64,000 nt of DNA from NCBI GenBank assembly GCA_021464415.1, contig CM038463.1:7703204-7767203 (forward strand), read 5' to 3'. The translations under genes and the position numbers were made by a program. The stretch is from Lonicera japonica (lineage: Eukaryota > Streptophyta > Magnoliopsida > Dipsacales > Caprifoliaceae). A model generated the notes under the pieces. It worked only from the letters and a program-made list of their open reading frames with translations, was not told the origin of the DNA and searched no databases. Position 1 is the first letter of the stretch, and each line of letters starts with the position of its first letter. Below are positions 1-11,343 of this stretch, piece by piece.

Positions 1-424
1 ATTAATACAAAAAATTGTATTTATGTTATTTTTGTGCCTAAATTAATATTGTGTTGCTTAATTTACTCTAATATGATAAATGTTGTCAAAATAATAAATA
101 ACCAACAACAATTATATATAATTAAAATATGCGAAAGCTGACACCAACAACATGCGAATAACTCCGGAATTAAAAAAAAAATATGACGAGTGTTATAATA
201 TTTGTATTGGAGTAGTTGCAAAGAATAGGAATTGGTGTCCTACAGACTGGATTTGACGCGTGTAGGTAGATTGTAATTGCGGAGTTTTGTCGAGGCCACA
301 TGCAGGCGATCCGGGGAGGGGCCTACAGACAATGTAGGAGCCCACAAGAGGAAGAAAAGTTAATAATAAAGACAAAACAAGCAAACGTCATACGGTGCGT
401 GACTGACTGAATGCAGTGCGTGCG
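1..424. other. Upstream region of the RhoGDI gene
   Basis: AT-rich in the first 190 bases, more mixed after that. No convincing coding sequence on either strand; the short minus-strand reading frame at 193-384 has no recognisable similarity. It probably holds the distal promoter of the gene starting at 536. Confidence 0.5.
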
Positions 425-432
425 TGTATAAG
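425..432 (+). promoter_or_regulatory. Probable TATA box of the RhoGDI gene
   Basis: TGTATAAG lies 104 bases before the start codon at 536. It is followed by pyrimidine-rich sequence (TTTTCACTTTCCCC, then TCTTTTCTCTCTGG) of the kind found in plant core promoters and 5' leaders. Position and composition fit; no transcript evidence is available. Confidence 0.5.
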
Positions 433-535
433 CTCGCCCTTTTCACTTTCCCCAACTTGCCGCCTCTTTAAAAAATTTCCCCGAGCTGCTTCTTTTCTCT
501 CTGGGTTTTCTTGAATTTTTAGTGAGAAAGAGAAA

Positions 536-3122
536 ATGGAGAGTGGTGGCAAGGGTGCAGAGGCAGGACCATCTTCAGCAACTCTTCTTTGTGATGAAAA
601 ACAAGAAATTAAGCAAACAGAAATGATTGTGAATCCAGATGCAGCTTTTGATGATGAAGCTGATGATGATGATGAATATGATGAGAATCAAGCCAGTGGC
701 AGTGTTGGTAATTTTGTACCTGGCCCTCTTCTTCCTCTCAAAGACCAACTGGAGAAAGACAAGGTTTTTGTTATTTTTTCACTCTCTCTCTCAATTTCTT
801 TACATACATATATATATATATAGTAATTTGTTTCACTCTATGCATAGACGTCCCTCTTTTGATTTTAGGGTTAAGGGTTTACATGATTTTGGGCCAGGAT
901 GCGATAGCTTGGATTTTAGCCTTATTTATGTTAATTAGGGGTTGTTTTAATGCCTATTTAGAAACACTATTAGATTTTCTTGAATTTTTCCTGATTGAAA
1001 TTGGTGTTTTCTTTGATTTTTTTTTCATTTTATAAATCAAAAGGTGACTCTGAATTGAATGGAGGTTTACAAGGTCAAATCTTGCTATGATCCATTGGCC
1101 TAACCTTAAATTTATTTTTGTAGTTATGCATTCTATAGGGTGAATTTGTTCGTTGTTTCTATCAGTCTGAGTAAGTGTCAATTTGGCCGGCCTTGGCCAA
1201 ACCTGACCTGACTGTACATATACCAGCTTCTTTATATTGAAAAACCCAAACCCACCCTGGTTGCTTCCACACTTGAGCTACAACCTGCCCCAACACAGTG
1301 TAATTATATAAAATTGTAAGAGTACTTAAAAGGAAGAAACATTATATTCCGGGCGGGTCAACCGGGTTTATTTATGCAAACCCAACCTGGCCCGATGTGG
1401 GTTTTCTTATGAAGAACCCGTACCCGTCCTGGTTATAAAAGAGCCACCGCATTCAGTTCCCGTTATAAACATGCTGGGCTGGGACATTTTGCCATCCCTT
1501 CCATTCCCATGGTGGCATAAGAAAGTGCTCCTGCAAATCAATCTATTTATTAAGGGAGGATGGTTTTTGAAACCTATGAATGTACAAGGTAGATAAGATT
1601 GGGTGACTGAGATGAAAGATGTTTCTTTAAGAGTTGAGATGAGTGTACAAGAGAGAGGGGGAGGGTAGTTGAAAGATGTATAAAGGGTGAATTAGACTCG
1701 TAGCGCCTTTGGCACGGGGTACCACTTGTTGCTATATATGGCATAATCATTGCTATGTTTATGTATCCACAAAAATCAACCTGAGAATTCACTATGGATG
1801 TGCAGGATGATGAGAGCTTACGGAGGTGGAAAGAGAAGCTTCTTGGTTGCGTGGAAAGTGATTTAAATGGTTCGACTCATTCGGCCAAAATCCCATTTAG
1901 AAACTTCCCTTTTCTGTTCTTATTAATAATCCTGGTTCGTTTTGTTCAGTTTCATTGAGTCTGATGATACATCTTTTGCTAGGACAAATGAACCCCGAAG
2001 TCAAATTCCACTCAATAGGAATCATATCGGACGATATTGGCGAGATTAATACTCCATTACCGATTGACGAGAGTCATAGTGGTCAGCTCCTCTTTACGCT
2101 CAAAGAGGGATCTCCGTACCAATTTAAGCTTACATTCACTGTTCTTCACAACATTGTCTCTGGCCTCGCCTACACAAACACAGTGTGTAAAGGAGGACTA
2201 CAAGGTTCTTTTTCTTCTTCTTCAATTTTTTTTTGTAGGATCTTATATGGCAAAAATCATCAAAATGATTACATTACGTAACTCAACCAATGTTAGAGCA
2301 TCCACAACAGTCCAAATCTTTAGGATAAGTAGGATAAATTTATTCTAGCATACTGTGTTGTATATCAGGAGAAGGATAAACTTAAGTTTGGTTGAGTTCC
2401 TCTCTGTATTAAAATAAAACAACTAATCAAATTGCTTTCGTTTTACTTGTTCATTGAAAGTTTTTGATGTTGCGTGACAGTTGATCGCAGCAAAGGAATG
2501 TTGGGTACATTTGCTCCTCATAGAGAACCATATGTACATACCTTAGATGAAGAGACTACTCCATCCGGTGTGCTTGCAAGAGGAATATACACGGCTACGC
2601 TTAAGGTGTGTGGCTATCCGTCTTCTTAAAATTTTAGTTCATTAGCTTTAATCCCACACCTTCAAAAGAATAAGAGAGAGAATTTAAATTCTTAATCTCC
2701 AGTTAAAATTTCTTAATCTGCTCGGTAAAATTCACGAAGTACTTCTATTTGTAAGACAAAAATGTGTTGAGAGTTATTTAGTGTCTAATAATATGTTCGT
2801 AGTTACTCCATGCACTTCTAAATTCTCTCTATATATCCACCCTATATGTAGGAGAGATCTACTGTTAGTCCCTATTTTATTTTTGTTAGTTTTGTGTTTA
2901 GCGTAAATGATAGTTGTTTGACGTTTTTGGTTCCTGCTCTGTTTATAGGACAGTAGTAATTGTATAATGTTTGTAGTCCCTATCTTTGTAAAAGCACTCT
3001 TTTATATGGAGTATCTGCTAAACTCGGTGGATTGATTCTAATGGGTGGTGCAGTTTGAAGATGATGATAGAAGGTGTCACATGGAGCTCTGCTATTCCTT
3101 TGAAATCAAGAAGAGCAGATAG
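536..3122 (+). CDS. RHOGDI: Rho GDP-dissociation inhibitor (RhoGDI, SCN1-like), 5 exons
   Basis: Exons by GT-AG boundaries and phase: 536-763, 1806-1869, 1983-2204, 2481-2605, 3054-3122 (TAG), giving 235 aa. Family knowledge: RhoGDIs bind prenylated, GDP-loaded Rho/ROP GTPases, extract them from membranes and hold them in the cytosol; in plants this focuses ROP activity, for example at root-hair sites. Seen here: an N-terminal arm of about 75 residues with an acidic run (DDEADDDDEYDEN), then the Ig-like geranylgeranyl-binding domain with family signatures such as DDESLRRWKEKLLG, SGLAYTNTV, MLGTFAPH and, at the C-terminus, RRCHMELCYSFEIKK. Length is normal for the plant family. The ATG at 536 has a good context (AAAATGG) and is the first in the long exon-1 frame. 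Intron 3 carries a short sequence beginning AGAGCATCCACAACAG that looks like a MITE end. No frame damage. Confidence 0.93.
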
Positions 3123-4728
3123 CCAAGTTCTTGTCAAAGAGTGTGTTTACTTTGGCATATATATAGCGAGGGAGGGGCAGGCTCTGAAGCAGACTGTCGA
3201 CTCACAGACCACGGATCTGGGGATGGGCTATATATATAGGGACTGGTAGAATTTGATAGTCCTATAGATGCCCATGTTTGAGAAGTTGGTAATCTAGTGA
3301 TTGTTATTTTCCTATGTATAACTGATCCATATACATGTCGATTTTAGACTTCAGGTTTTTGTTAATTCGAACACAAAGGCATTACTGATCATATTGGATG
3401 TTCAAATGCGCGTTTTGCAGAATTAGATATTGTTTTATTTTCCAGTTGCTGGTGGAGAGAGAGGTACCTGAAAATTTAGAAATTTCTTAACTTGAGCATG
3501 TCTTTTTCCCAACAGAAATCAGTTGCAATCCAAAATATCAGTTGGTAATGGAGATTTGGTTTCTCTCCAAGTGAACCCCGAAACGGGCTTTAGCACATTA
3601 CAGTTTGTGTCTTGCTACGAGGTAACGAGACATTGTTAATAGAATATAACCCTAATTTTGAGTCAAATTTTTGAAAGACTGACATGTCTATGACGTTTTG
3701 CCAATATTGTTTCATTACATGCCCTCTGAGCTAGAAATTTTTTTGAGGGGACAAATTTAATACTAGTGTCTTCTTTTATAAATTAAAATAATAACAATAA
3801 TACTAATATTATTTTTTGTTCAAGATTAGTAATTTTTTAAAAAATACAGGGGTGTCCAATTTGCCTAATGTGCATATGTTTACAGTTTTTAAAAATAATT
3901 ATAAAAATAAAATTGTAATTCTTGAAAACTTGCAATTGCCCACCTTTGCCTTGGTGTGGCTACGTGTCACGGGGCGTCCTTTGATGGCACAAAGGAGGCC
4001 GCGTGAGCGACCGTGCTAACCGATAACCCGGTTGAGTTTAATCGAATTTTATTTACAATCAACAGACAACATGCAACAACAGTAATTTGAAAGGAGCTTG
4101 AGCATAAATTGAAATCACTTCATTGCATTAAACTTGATTACATAGAAAGCTATTACAGTATGAAAGAAAGTAAGAGCTTAAAACAGAGTGTTAAACAACG
4201 TGCACTAGTAGGCAACTCGGTGTGAGGCAGATAGTCTTATCCCCACATATAACCAATTAATGAAAATATTAAAATAGTAGCAGTGCACGTTGGCTCACAC
4301 AAGTTACAAAAACATGATTGCAATGGAAATGAAAATGCAATTACAAAGGAAATTCCTAAATCTATTTACATGGAAACAATATTTACATATGAGAATACAC
4401 TTCTCCAAAAAACTAGCCTAAGCACAAGTCTAAAACTAGATGATGCTTGACGACCTGGTTGTCCTGGTGCTGGAACTCTTGTTGGGCCGTGCTGCGCTCG
4501 GCGCGTGCACGGTGTTAATGAAGTGTAGTCGGTCACGAGTGCTGTTGGGAGGCAACCCGTGACACTACGCCACTCATTACATGTTATTATTTTCGTTTTC
4601 AATATTGTCCCCAAAATTACAAATCAAATGCTATAAAACAAGGTTTCCTCTCATTTTTTACCAACACTTTTAAATATCGAAAACTTGGGCATGACACTTC
4701 TGAATCAAAATTGTTTGCATATAAACAA
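3123..4728. other. RhoGDI 3' region and degenerate repeat sequence
   Basis: The first few hundred bases are probably 3' UTR. An exon-like block bounded by AG and GT lies at 3516-3621 but belongs to no recognised gene. Patches at 3940-4030 and 4440-4580 are clearly more GC-rich than their surroundings and look like old transposon sequence; I cannot assign a family. No intact gene is seen. Confidence 0.45.
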
Positions 4729-5784
4729 TGAATATCTTGTGTTTATTTGTAATTCTTTAGGGTCATATTTTCCTTAGTTATCTCCCGTCTCTTGTAACCT
4801 TAACCATAATGTACCTCCTATAAATATAGGGTCCCCCTTCTTATATTAATTAATTTAATAATATTTCTCTCTTTTTCTCGGTCATTAAACACATTAATAA
4901 ATATGTTCTATGGATTGGATAGTAGGAACTGGATAATTAGTGTGAAGTCCAAAATAAAAGCATAATAGGTATATATAAAAAAAACAAAAACAAAAGTGTA
5001 AAATCCAATCAACAATTATAAGAAAATTATATAATGGGTCTATTATAGAAAGATATTGTAAATACATGATAAAAATTCGTCGCGCTAAATTCTTTTAATA
5101 TGTGATTGATCAAGTATTTTATTAGGGATATAAAAAACTAATATATTTTTACTAAGTCTTTAGAATTGATAGATAGTAAAATTATATTAAAAGCATGTGA
5201 AATTACTGCACACAATACCAAATTATAATAGAATACTCGTATAAATAATATATTATATATCATACAACGTATTAAAATGATAACATTAATATTTTATACA
5301 TTCAATTTTTTGGTTTAAATATTAAAGATAATTATTAATAAACAAACAAGATTTAAAATTGACGGATCACTATAAATATAAATGTCAAAGGCAATTAGAT
5401 AAAGTAGAGTTTATTTGGTCAAATAAAGTAGAATTTAAATGTGTATGGTATGCTAATATTAATACAAAAGTATATGGAATTATAGTATTTTATATGATGT
5501 AAACCTTAAAAACCTACTAATTACTGTCCTAAATAAAAGATTTTAATTGTTGGTAGTTCAATCCAAATTGGATACTAATTTTAGTATTAAAATCCAATGT
5601 AATTGAAACGAAAAAGAACCCAACTCTAAATCAACATATTTCAATCCAACGTAAACAAATAAAATTAGAAAAGCTAATATAATAAAAATGTGCTTTCAAA
5701 ATTAAGGGGCATATTTGTCCATACCAAAAAAAAGGAAAACGCTTAAGTTATTCGTATTTTTATATATAGTATATATTCTTAACA
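4729..5784 (+). repeat. 5' LTR of the copia element, interrupted
   Basis: Bases 4729-4885 align with the right LTR, sharing TATTTTCCTTA, CTCTTGTAACC, CCTATAAATATA and AATAATATTTCTCT. The last bases before 5784 (TATATTCTTAACA) match the right LTR terminus. The stretch between, about 4886-5761, has no counterpart in the right LTR. Confidence 0.75.
4886..5761. other. AT-rich insertion inside the 5' LTR
   Basis: About 0.87 kb of very AT-rich sequence separates the two parts of the 5' LTR. No coding potential, clear terminal repeats or target duplication was found. It is either a second decayed insertion or sequence lost from the right LTR. Confidence 0.45.
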
Positions 5785-5797
5785 TGGTATCAGAGAA
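5785..5797 (+). other. Primer-binding site (initiator tRNA-Met type)
   Basis: TGGTATCAGAGA starts immediately after the 5' LTR terminus AACA and matches the plant copia primer-binding consensus TGGTATCAGAGC except at the last base. Confidence 0.85.
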
Positions 5798-6339
5798 ATA
5801 AATTATCGCGCATCTTGATTCACGGTTCTTATTATTGGTTATTGGTCGTGTTCTTAGTTTATCCTAGTTCTTGGTTATTGGTCTCCTCTAGCCATAATCT
5901 ATATCATACATATGACATGTGCTTTATTCGAAATCCTCATCAACCAAACCTCAAACACCACTCACGCATTAAACCTTAAAATCAGAACTCATCTACTACC
6001 ATAACCCTACACCACTACTGAGCATATGCATCAAGCCAAAACCCACACAATCTTAAGCCACTGTAATCTCTTTGCTGATCACATCAAGGCAAAAACCACA
6101 CCATTTGCATCATCTTTTGAAGACGATTCCAATTATATAAAGTAAAAAAACATCAACTTCCGATAACTCATCTTCAATTAAGCTTCCAAACCCAACTATT
6201 CCCACTAAAGATGCCTCTCGTTTGTTAATCATATCAATGAAGCAACTTTTCCACCTTTTCGCCAGTCCACATGGATAAAAAAGATTCCTCGTCACCTTTA
6301 TAATTATCATTATTACTCCACTATGTTCTCTCACCACGA

Positions 6340-8326
6340 TCATTTATCTTATAAAAAAGCTAGTTCTAACCTACTTTGGCAGCAAACTATGTGTGAGGAA
6401 TTGCAAGCTTTAGAAAAAGTTCAAATATAGGAGTTAGTTACTCTTCCACCTGGGAAAATACAATTGGTTGTAACAGGTTTATAAAATCAAAACTTGATCT
6501 GAGGCTCAGTAAAACGGTATAAAGCCCGACTCGTTGCACAAGGTTTTACACAGAAGTATGGCATTGATTATGAGAAAACATTTGCTCATGTTACTCGCAT
6601 GAAATTTATTCTTACACTTGTTGCCCTTACTACTATTCCAAAATGGGATCTTTTTCAAATTTATGTGAAAAATGCATTTCTTTATATTGATCTCACATAA
6701 GAAGTTTACATGAAAACCCCTTCTGGTTATTTTCATTATCCGTCTCAAGTTTGCAAACTTTGTCATGCCTTGTATGAGCTCAAGCAGGCTCTTCGTGTGT
6801 GGTTTGCAAAGTTCAATTCTACTATTGGGAAGTTTAGTTTTGACTTTAGTGCATCTAATCTTAGTCTATTCATCCGAAAAACAGATCATGGTATCACATT
6901 TCTTTATCTTTATGTGGATGATATGGTAATTAGTGGAAGTGATATTATTGGTATATCTTACCTCAAAGAATTTATCAACCGGTATTTTGAAATGAAAAAT
7001 CTCAGGCGTCTTAACTATGTATTGGGTCTTAAGATTTTCTCCGACTCTACTGGCTATTATCTCTCTCAAGCAAAATATACCTCCGACATCTTACTCGAGC
7101 AGGACTCACTGACTATAAAACCGCGCCAACTGTAATGCCCCAGTCCCACGCGAGTGTGATATTGTCCGCTTTGGACTATATGATCCCACTCACCCTCACG
7201 ATTTTGTTCTTGGAAGGGCTACATGATCCCACCCACCCCTCAAAACGCGTCACACCAGTTAGGTACCAAGGTGCACATATATGGGTCTCAAGGACTCCCC
7301 CACTTTTCGATGTGGGATTTACATCGTCCTCACCTAAGGGGACCGATGCCCTCGTCGACACACCGTATTCTGTGGGGTCTGCTCTGATACTATTTGTAAC
7401 ACCCCAGTCCCACGCCAGTGTGATATTGTCCGCTTTGGGCTATATGGTCCCACTCACCTTCACGGTTTTGTTCTTGGCAGGGTTATATGATCCCACTCAC
7501 CCCCTCAAAACACGTCACACTAGTTAGGTACCAAGGTGCACATATATGGGTCTCAAGGACTTCCCCGCTTTCCGATGTGGGATTTACACCAACTCCGCTG
7601 GAAACAAATCTCAAGCTCATTTCTCTTAATGGTACTTATCTTAGTGATGCTACTATATATTAGCAATTGGTCGGCAACCTTGTTTATCTTACTGTTACTC
7701 ATCCAGTTATTTCTTATGCAACTTATCTAGTCAGACAGTTTATGTCGGCTCCTTGCTCTACACATTATGTTGTTGTTCTTTGGATCCTTTGTTACTTCAA
7801 GGGAATAATGTTTCATGGCCTTCATTTCTCCTCCACGTCTTCTCTTGATTTATAGGCTTATTCTAATGTTGACTAGGCAAGTGATCCCACTAATCGATGA
7901 TCCACAACTAGTTATTGTTTCTTTGTATAAGGCTCTTTAATTTCATGGCATAACAAGAAACAATCTCTAGTCTCCAAATCTAGTAATGAAGCTGAATATC
8001 ATGCTCTTACAAATACTACTCAGCAGCTCGTCTGACTTTAATGGCTTTTTGAAGAAATAAGTGTTCTTTAAAGTCTTCCCACCGTTCTTTATATTGAAAG
8101 TCGAAGTGTCATTTAAATAGCTCATAATGATGTTTCTATGAACGAACAAAACACATTGAAATCGATTGTCCTTTGTTCAACACAGCACCTGCTACACCTT
8201 TTATTTTCTATTTGTTTTTTCAGAAGATCAATCTGCTGATGTCTTCACTAAAGTTCACCCGCTTAACCGTTTTCAAGCTTTTGTTTCCAAATTCAAGATG
8301 ATTTTACATTTAGCACCTAAAGTTTG
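6340..8326 (+). pseudogene. Copia pol remnant: reverse transcriptase and RNase H, broken
   Basis: Translation from 6340 shows the start of the copia RT domain (LLWQQTMCEELQALEK, then RYKARLVAQGFTQKYGIDY). The longest open stretch (6710-7135) contains LYELKQA and the catalytic motif YVDDM. RNase H follows (about 7660-8326: NLVYLTVTHP, SNEAEYHAL, ending ...FVSKFKMILHLAPKV and a stop). The reading frame has several stop codons and is split by the TRIM at 7131-7588. Gag, protease and integrase are not recognisable in 5798-6340. The element cannot encode its own transposition. Confidence 0.88.
7131..7588 (-). mobile_element. TRIM (terminal-repeat retrotransposon in miniature)
   Basis: Two direct terminal repeats of 193-194 bp (7131-7323 and 7395-7588) start TGTAA and end TTTACA, with 71 bp between them. 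Next to the right repeat is GCTCTGATACTA (7381-7392), the reverse complement of a tRNA-Met primer-binding site, so the element reads on the minus strand. It is flanked by the perfect 5-bp target duplication CCAAC (7126-7130 and 7589-7593). Removing one copy plus the element rejoins the copia reading frame. It encodes no protein. Confidence 0.92.
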
Positions 8327-8334
8327 AGGGGAGA

Positions 8335-8501
8335 TGTTGTGTATATCTTGTATTTAATTGTAATTATCTTTAGGATTATATTTTCCTTAATTATCTCTCA
8401 TCTCTTGTAACCCTAACCCTAATGTACCCCTATAAATATAAAGCATCTCTTATATTAATCAATTCAATAATATTTCTCTTTTTTTCTATGTATTCTTAAC
8501 A
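8335..8501 (+). repeat. 3' LTR of the copia element
   Basis: A 167-bp repeat, TGTTGTGTATATC to ATTCTTAACA, preceded by the purine tract GTTTGAGGGGAGA. It has a TATA-like CCTATAAATATA. It aligns with 4729-4885 and with the bases before 5784. Confidence 0.85.
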
Positions 8502-9073
8502 AAAATGTATACCTTGTAGAGAAGTCGTATGAACTACAAATACAAATAGAAGTTTTTAACTTTTTATTTAATAAAATCAGGTTATTTATCTATGAATATA
8601 TATATATATATATATACATGCAACTATCTTTGTAAATTTATGTAGACAATGCCAAAGACATAATCAATTCAACCTCTCCACACTAGAATTCAGAAATATT
8701 TATGATTGAAGAGTTACGATCAAAGCCCAAATGATAGTTGTATAAAGCCAACAGTTGCGAGCGTATGGCTTTGCATACAAGAATTAGAAGTGCCATAAGA
8801 ACGCTCAATTAATCCGCCTAAGCGCGTGTAATTCATCTGTCTTTTGCGTGCATGGCAAACACCAAGAGGTATACCAGATATTCATTATATGTTTGTTAAA
8901 ATTGATGCTAGATTTCTGCCAAAACGCCAGCCTATTCGAAAATTGATTAAACCTCCTCTACTCAAGTTGTTTACTAAACAGAGAAATTAGTGCAAAAATA
9001 AAAATATGTTTTATACACATTTCCTTTTCAATTCATCCTGATTTCTACGATAAATACGTGGGATTAAGATGCA

Positions 9074-9255
9074 TAATACAAATACATCACCTGTCGTAAT
9101 GTCAAATGCTTCTCATCAATCAATAAATGTACTTGTCCGAGGCTATATAATATGCAACAAAATTTTCCTTTTCCAAGAATGTCAAACGTTCCCTAATAAT
9201 TGAGATATATACCTATATCTTAGATTTCAGTTTGTATAGTATATAGCGTGCACAT
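9074..9255. repeat. 182-bp direct repeat, copy A
   Basis: Nearly identical to 10133-10314. Shared segments include CAAATACATCACCTGTCG, TTTCCTTTTCCAAGAATGTC and TTTCAGTTTGTATAGTATA. No TG...CA ends, so not an obvious LTR pair. Confidence 0.85.
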
Positions 9256-10132
9256 AATGCAAAGGACTTTGCTAGCATGAAAGACGCTGTAAGTTTTTTA
9301 AACTTTTCTAACCACAAATTTGAAAAAGATACCCATTCTTACTCAAACTCTGTATTTAATTTTGAAAAAAATCTACTTTCATTAAATTCATAATTACAAA
9401 ATTAAGGATATTTTTTTTTTGTCTTTTACACAAATTCATTCATCTGAATTTTGCATCATTGTTAAATTGAATTCTCCATTACCAATTAAAAATAGGATAT
9501 ACTCAAGTATTTAATATATATTTTTTTTAGATTTATAAAGAGACTTTAAAATTATTAAACTATTAAAAGAGGTTAAGTGAATTTTACGCTAAAATTGAAA
9601 TACTCAATTTGAGACGTCCAAAAAAATTAGACTTTAACACACAACCATGTGACATTTATACTAATGATAAGTTAGATTTTTTCATTACCAATTAAAAACA
9701 TGATATGCTCAAGTATATGATATATTTTTTATATTTATAAAAAAGGTTTTAATATTATTAAAACTATTGAAATAGGCTAATTGAATTGCTAAAACTATAA
9801 CTTGTTTTCTTATAAAGTTTGGGGTAGTGATTATATACAAATAAAAATAAAATACTTACAATTTCAAACATTAAAAAAAAATATTGGATTCTTAATTTAA
9901 AATATTTTTAAAAAATACTTTTTTTGTCAAAATTACTAATCTAATTGATTAATGAAAGAATAAGAAATAACTACTTAAAATATATGGAATTTACTATTTT
10001 ACATGTGTTAAAATATTATTAATGATAAAGATGGATTAAAATTTAGTAATATTTATCTTTAACTAAATATGTGGCTAATATTTGACTGTAAGTTTTAATA
10101 AAACTTACAGTATTTTAGATAATTGTTTTCCT

Positions 10133-10314
10133 AATGCAAATACATCACCTGTCGTAAGGTCAAATGCTTCTCATCAATCAATAAATGTACTTGTCCGAAG
10201 GCTACATAATATGCTACAGAATTTTCCTTTTCCAAGAATGTCAAACGTTCCCTAATAATTGAGATATATACCTATATCATAGATTTCAGTTTGTATAGTA
10301 TATAGCTTGCACAT
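10133..10314. repeat. 182-bp direct repeat, copy B
   Basis: Second copy of the repeat at 9074-9255, with only a handful of substitutions. The 877 bp between the copies are strongly AT-rich and contain their own internal duplication. Confidence 0.85.
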
Positions 10315-11234
10315 GCTGGGAAATTCAGGCTGAGAGCTGCAATCTACAGTTACCCTTCTCCTCGCACTCATAATTTGGAAAGCCCCATCCCATTTACTTC
10401 CGGAAACGAGCATCTGATTTCCTGCAAATACATCAAGTTATGCATTTCTCAGACTACTGTGTTACAAATTTGTGGTTCAGTTTGACTTCCACATAATTTG
10501 AAGGATACACTAATTTCAACATAATCAATGGTTAAGAATCAAACTAATTTGGAAGGGAGTACAAATAAGGAAGATGGAGAACCTTCACACTCGGGCATGA
10601 TTTCCAAGAAAGAATTAATGAGTCTGAAATCCGACTGAATAAAATAGAACGCTTACAAGTTTCCCGTATATGCCTACAGTTGTGGCAACTAATAAGCACG
10701 AATGGACAGGAATGGGATCGAATGCAGTTTCTGCTAGCACTTGCCGATACAGACCTGCAGAAGAGTTAATGAGAAGGAATAGGTTGAAATCAAAAGCTTT
10801 CTATTCACAAGTTCTAAGGCCACGTAATAGGGTTTGTAACAGACAAGATACAGTAAATAGTAAAAATTGTAACCATGCGCCAAATTTGGGTCTTACAAAG
10901 TACAGAATAAAATATGACGGAAAAGGGATGCTAAGAGATTCAACTCCACAAGCAAATATGTAGTTCAAAGGAACTCTACCAGAAAATTAGAGAAAAGAAC
11001 TCGAGATGAGAATGAAAAGAGAATAGGAAGCAAGAAAAGCGAAGAGGGAGATGGAATTCAAGACAAAGGAATTTGAAATCAGATAAGTCATTCCATTAAA
11101 AATAAGGAAATTAATTTACATTTGCCAAAATATTACAAGCAAAATCAAAAGCAGAAATATGAAAACTAAATCAATCAAATCCAAACCAACAGAAATTATT
11201 TCCAACTTTCTTTGTGACAAGACCATTTCATATA

Positions 11235-11240
11235 TTTATT
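11235..11240 (-). promoter_or_regulatory. Candidate polyadenylation signal of PSAT1
   Basis: AATAAA on the minus strand, about 104 bases after the PSAT1 stop codon. Plant signals are loose, so this is only suggestive. Confidence 0.35.
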
Positions 11241-11343
11241 CCACTATTTTTTGATATTATTATCTAATCAATAACCATTTTAATCGTTCAGAACATTAAT
11301 CCAAACTTGTTACCAAAAGAAATAGAAAAAGATACCTCAAAGT

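Larger units (their letters stand above)
4729..8501 (+). mobile_element. Decayed Ty1/copia LTR retrotransposon
   Basis: A primer-binding site matching initiator tRNA-Met follows the left LTR end (TATTCTTAACA then TGGTATCAGAG at 5785). A purine tract (8320-8334) precedes the right LTR (8335-8501, TGTTG...AACA, 167 bp). The left LTR matches the right one over 4729-4885, is interrupted by about 0.87 kb and resumes just before 5784. Inside, only the reverse transcriptase/RNase H part is recognisable; gag, protease and integrase are missing. A TRIM element is inserted at 7131-7588. No outer target duplication was found. Confidence 0.85.
8502..11343. other. AT-rich intergenic region downstream of PSAT1
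   Basis: No recognisable gene. It holds a 182-bp direct repeat (9074-9255 and 10133-10314) and a diverged tandem duplication (about 9479-9600 and 9685-9800). A 97-codon frame on the plus strand at 10670-10963 has no recognisable family and no supporting context. The part nearest 11344 contains the PSAT1 3' UTR. Confidence 0.5.

Noticed and set aside
536..823. Single 95-codon reading frame at the start of RhoGDI taken as a complete small gene
   Set aside because: It reads past the exon 1 donor (763) into intron sequence; the spliced model continues the RhoGDI domain in phase.
8408..8425. CCCTAACCCTAA as an interstitial telomere
   Set aside because: It is part of the 3' LTR, is aligned with the 5' LTR, and is too short.
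10320..10428. Exon-like minus-strand segment (NQMLVSGSKWDGAFQIM...) near the right 182-bp repeat
   Set aside because: Only one acceptor-like edge, no partner exon and no family recognised.
10670..10963. 97-codon plus-strand frame as a gene
   Set aside because: No recognisable family, no splice or promoter context, and intergenic AT-rich surroundings. Treated as chance.
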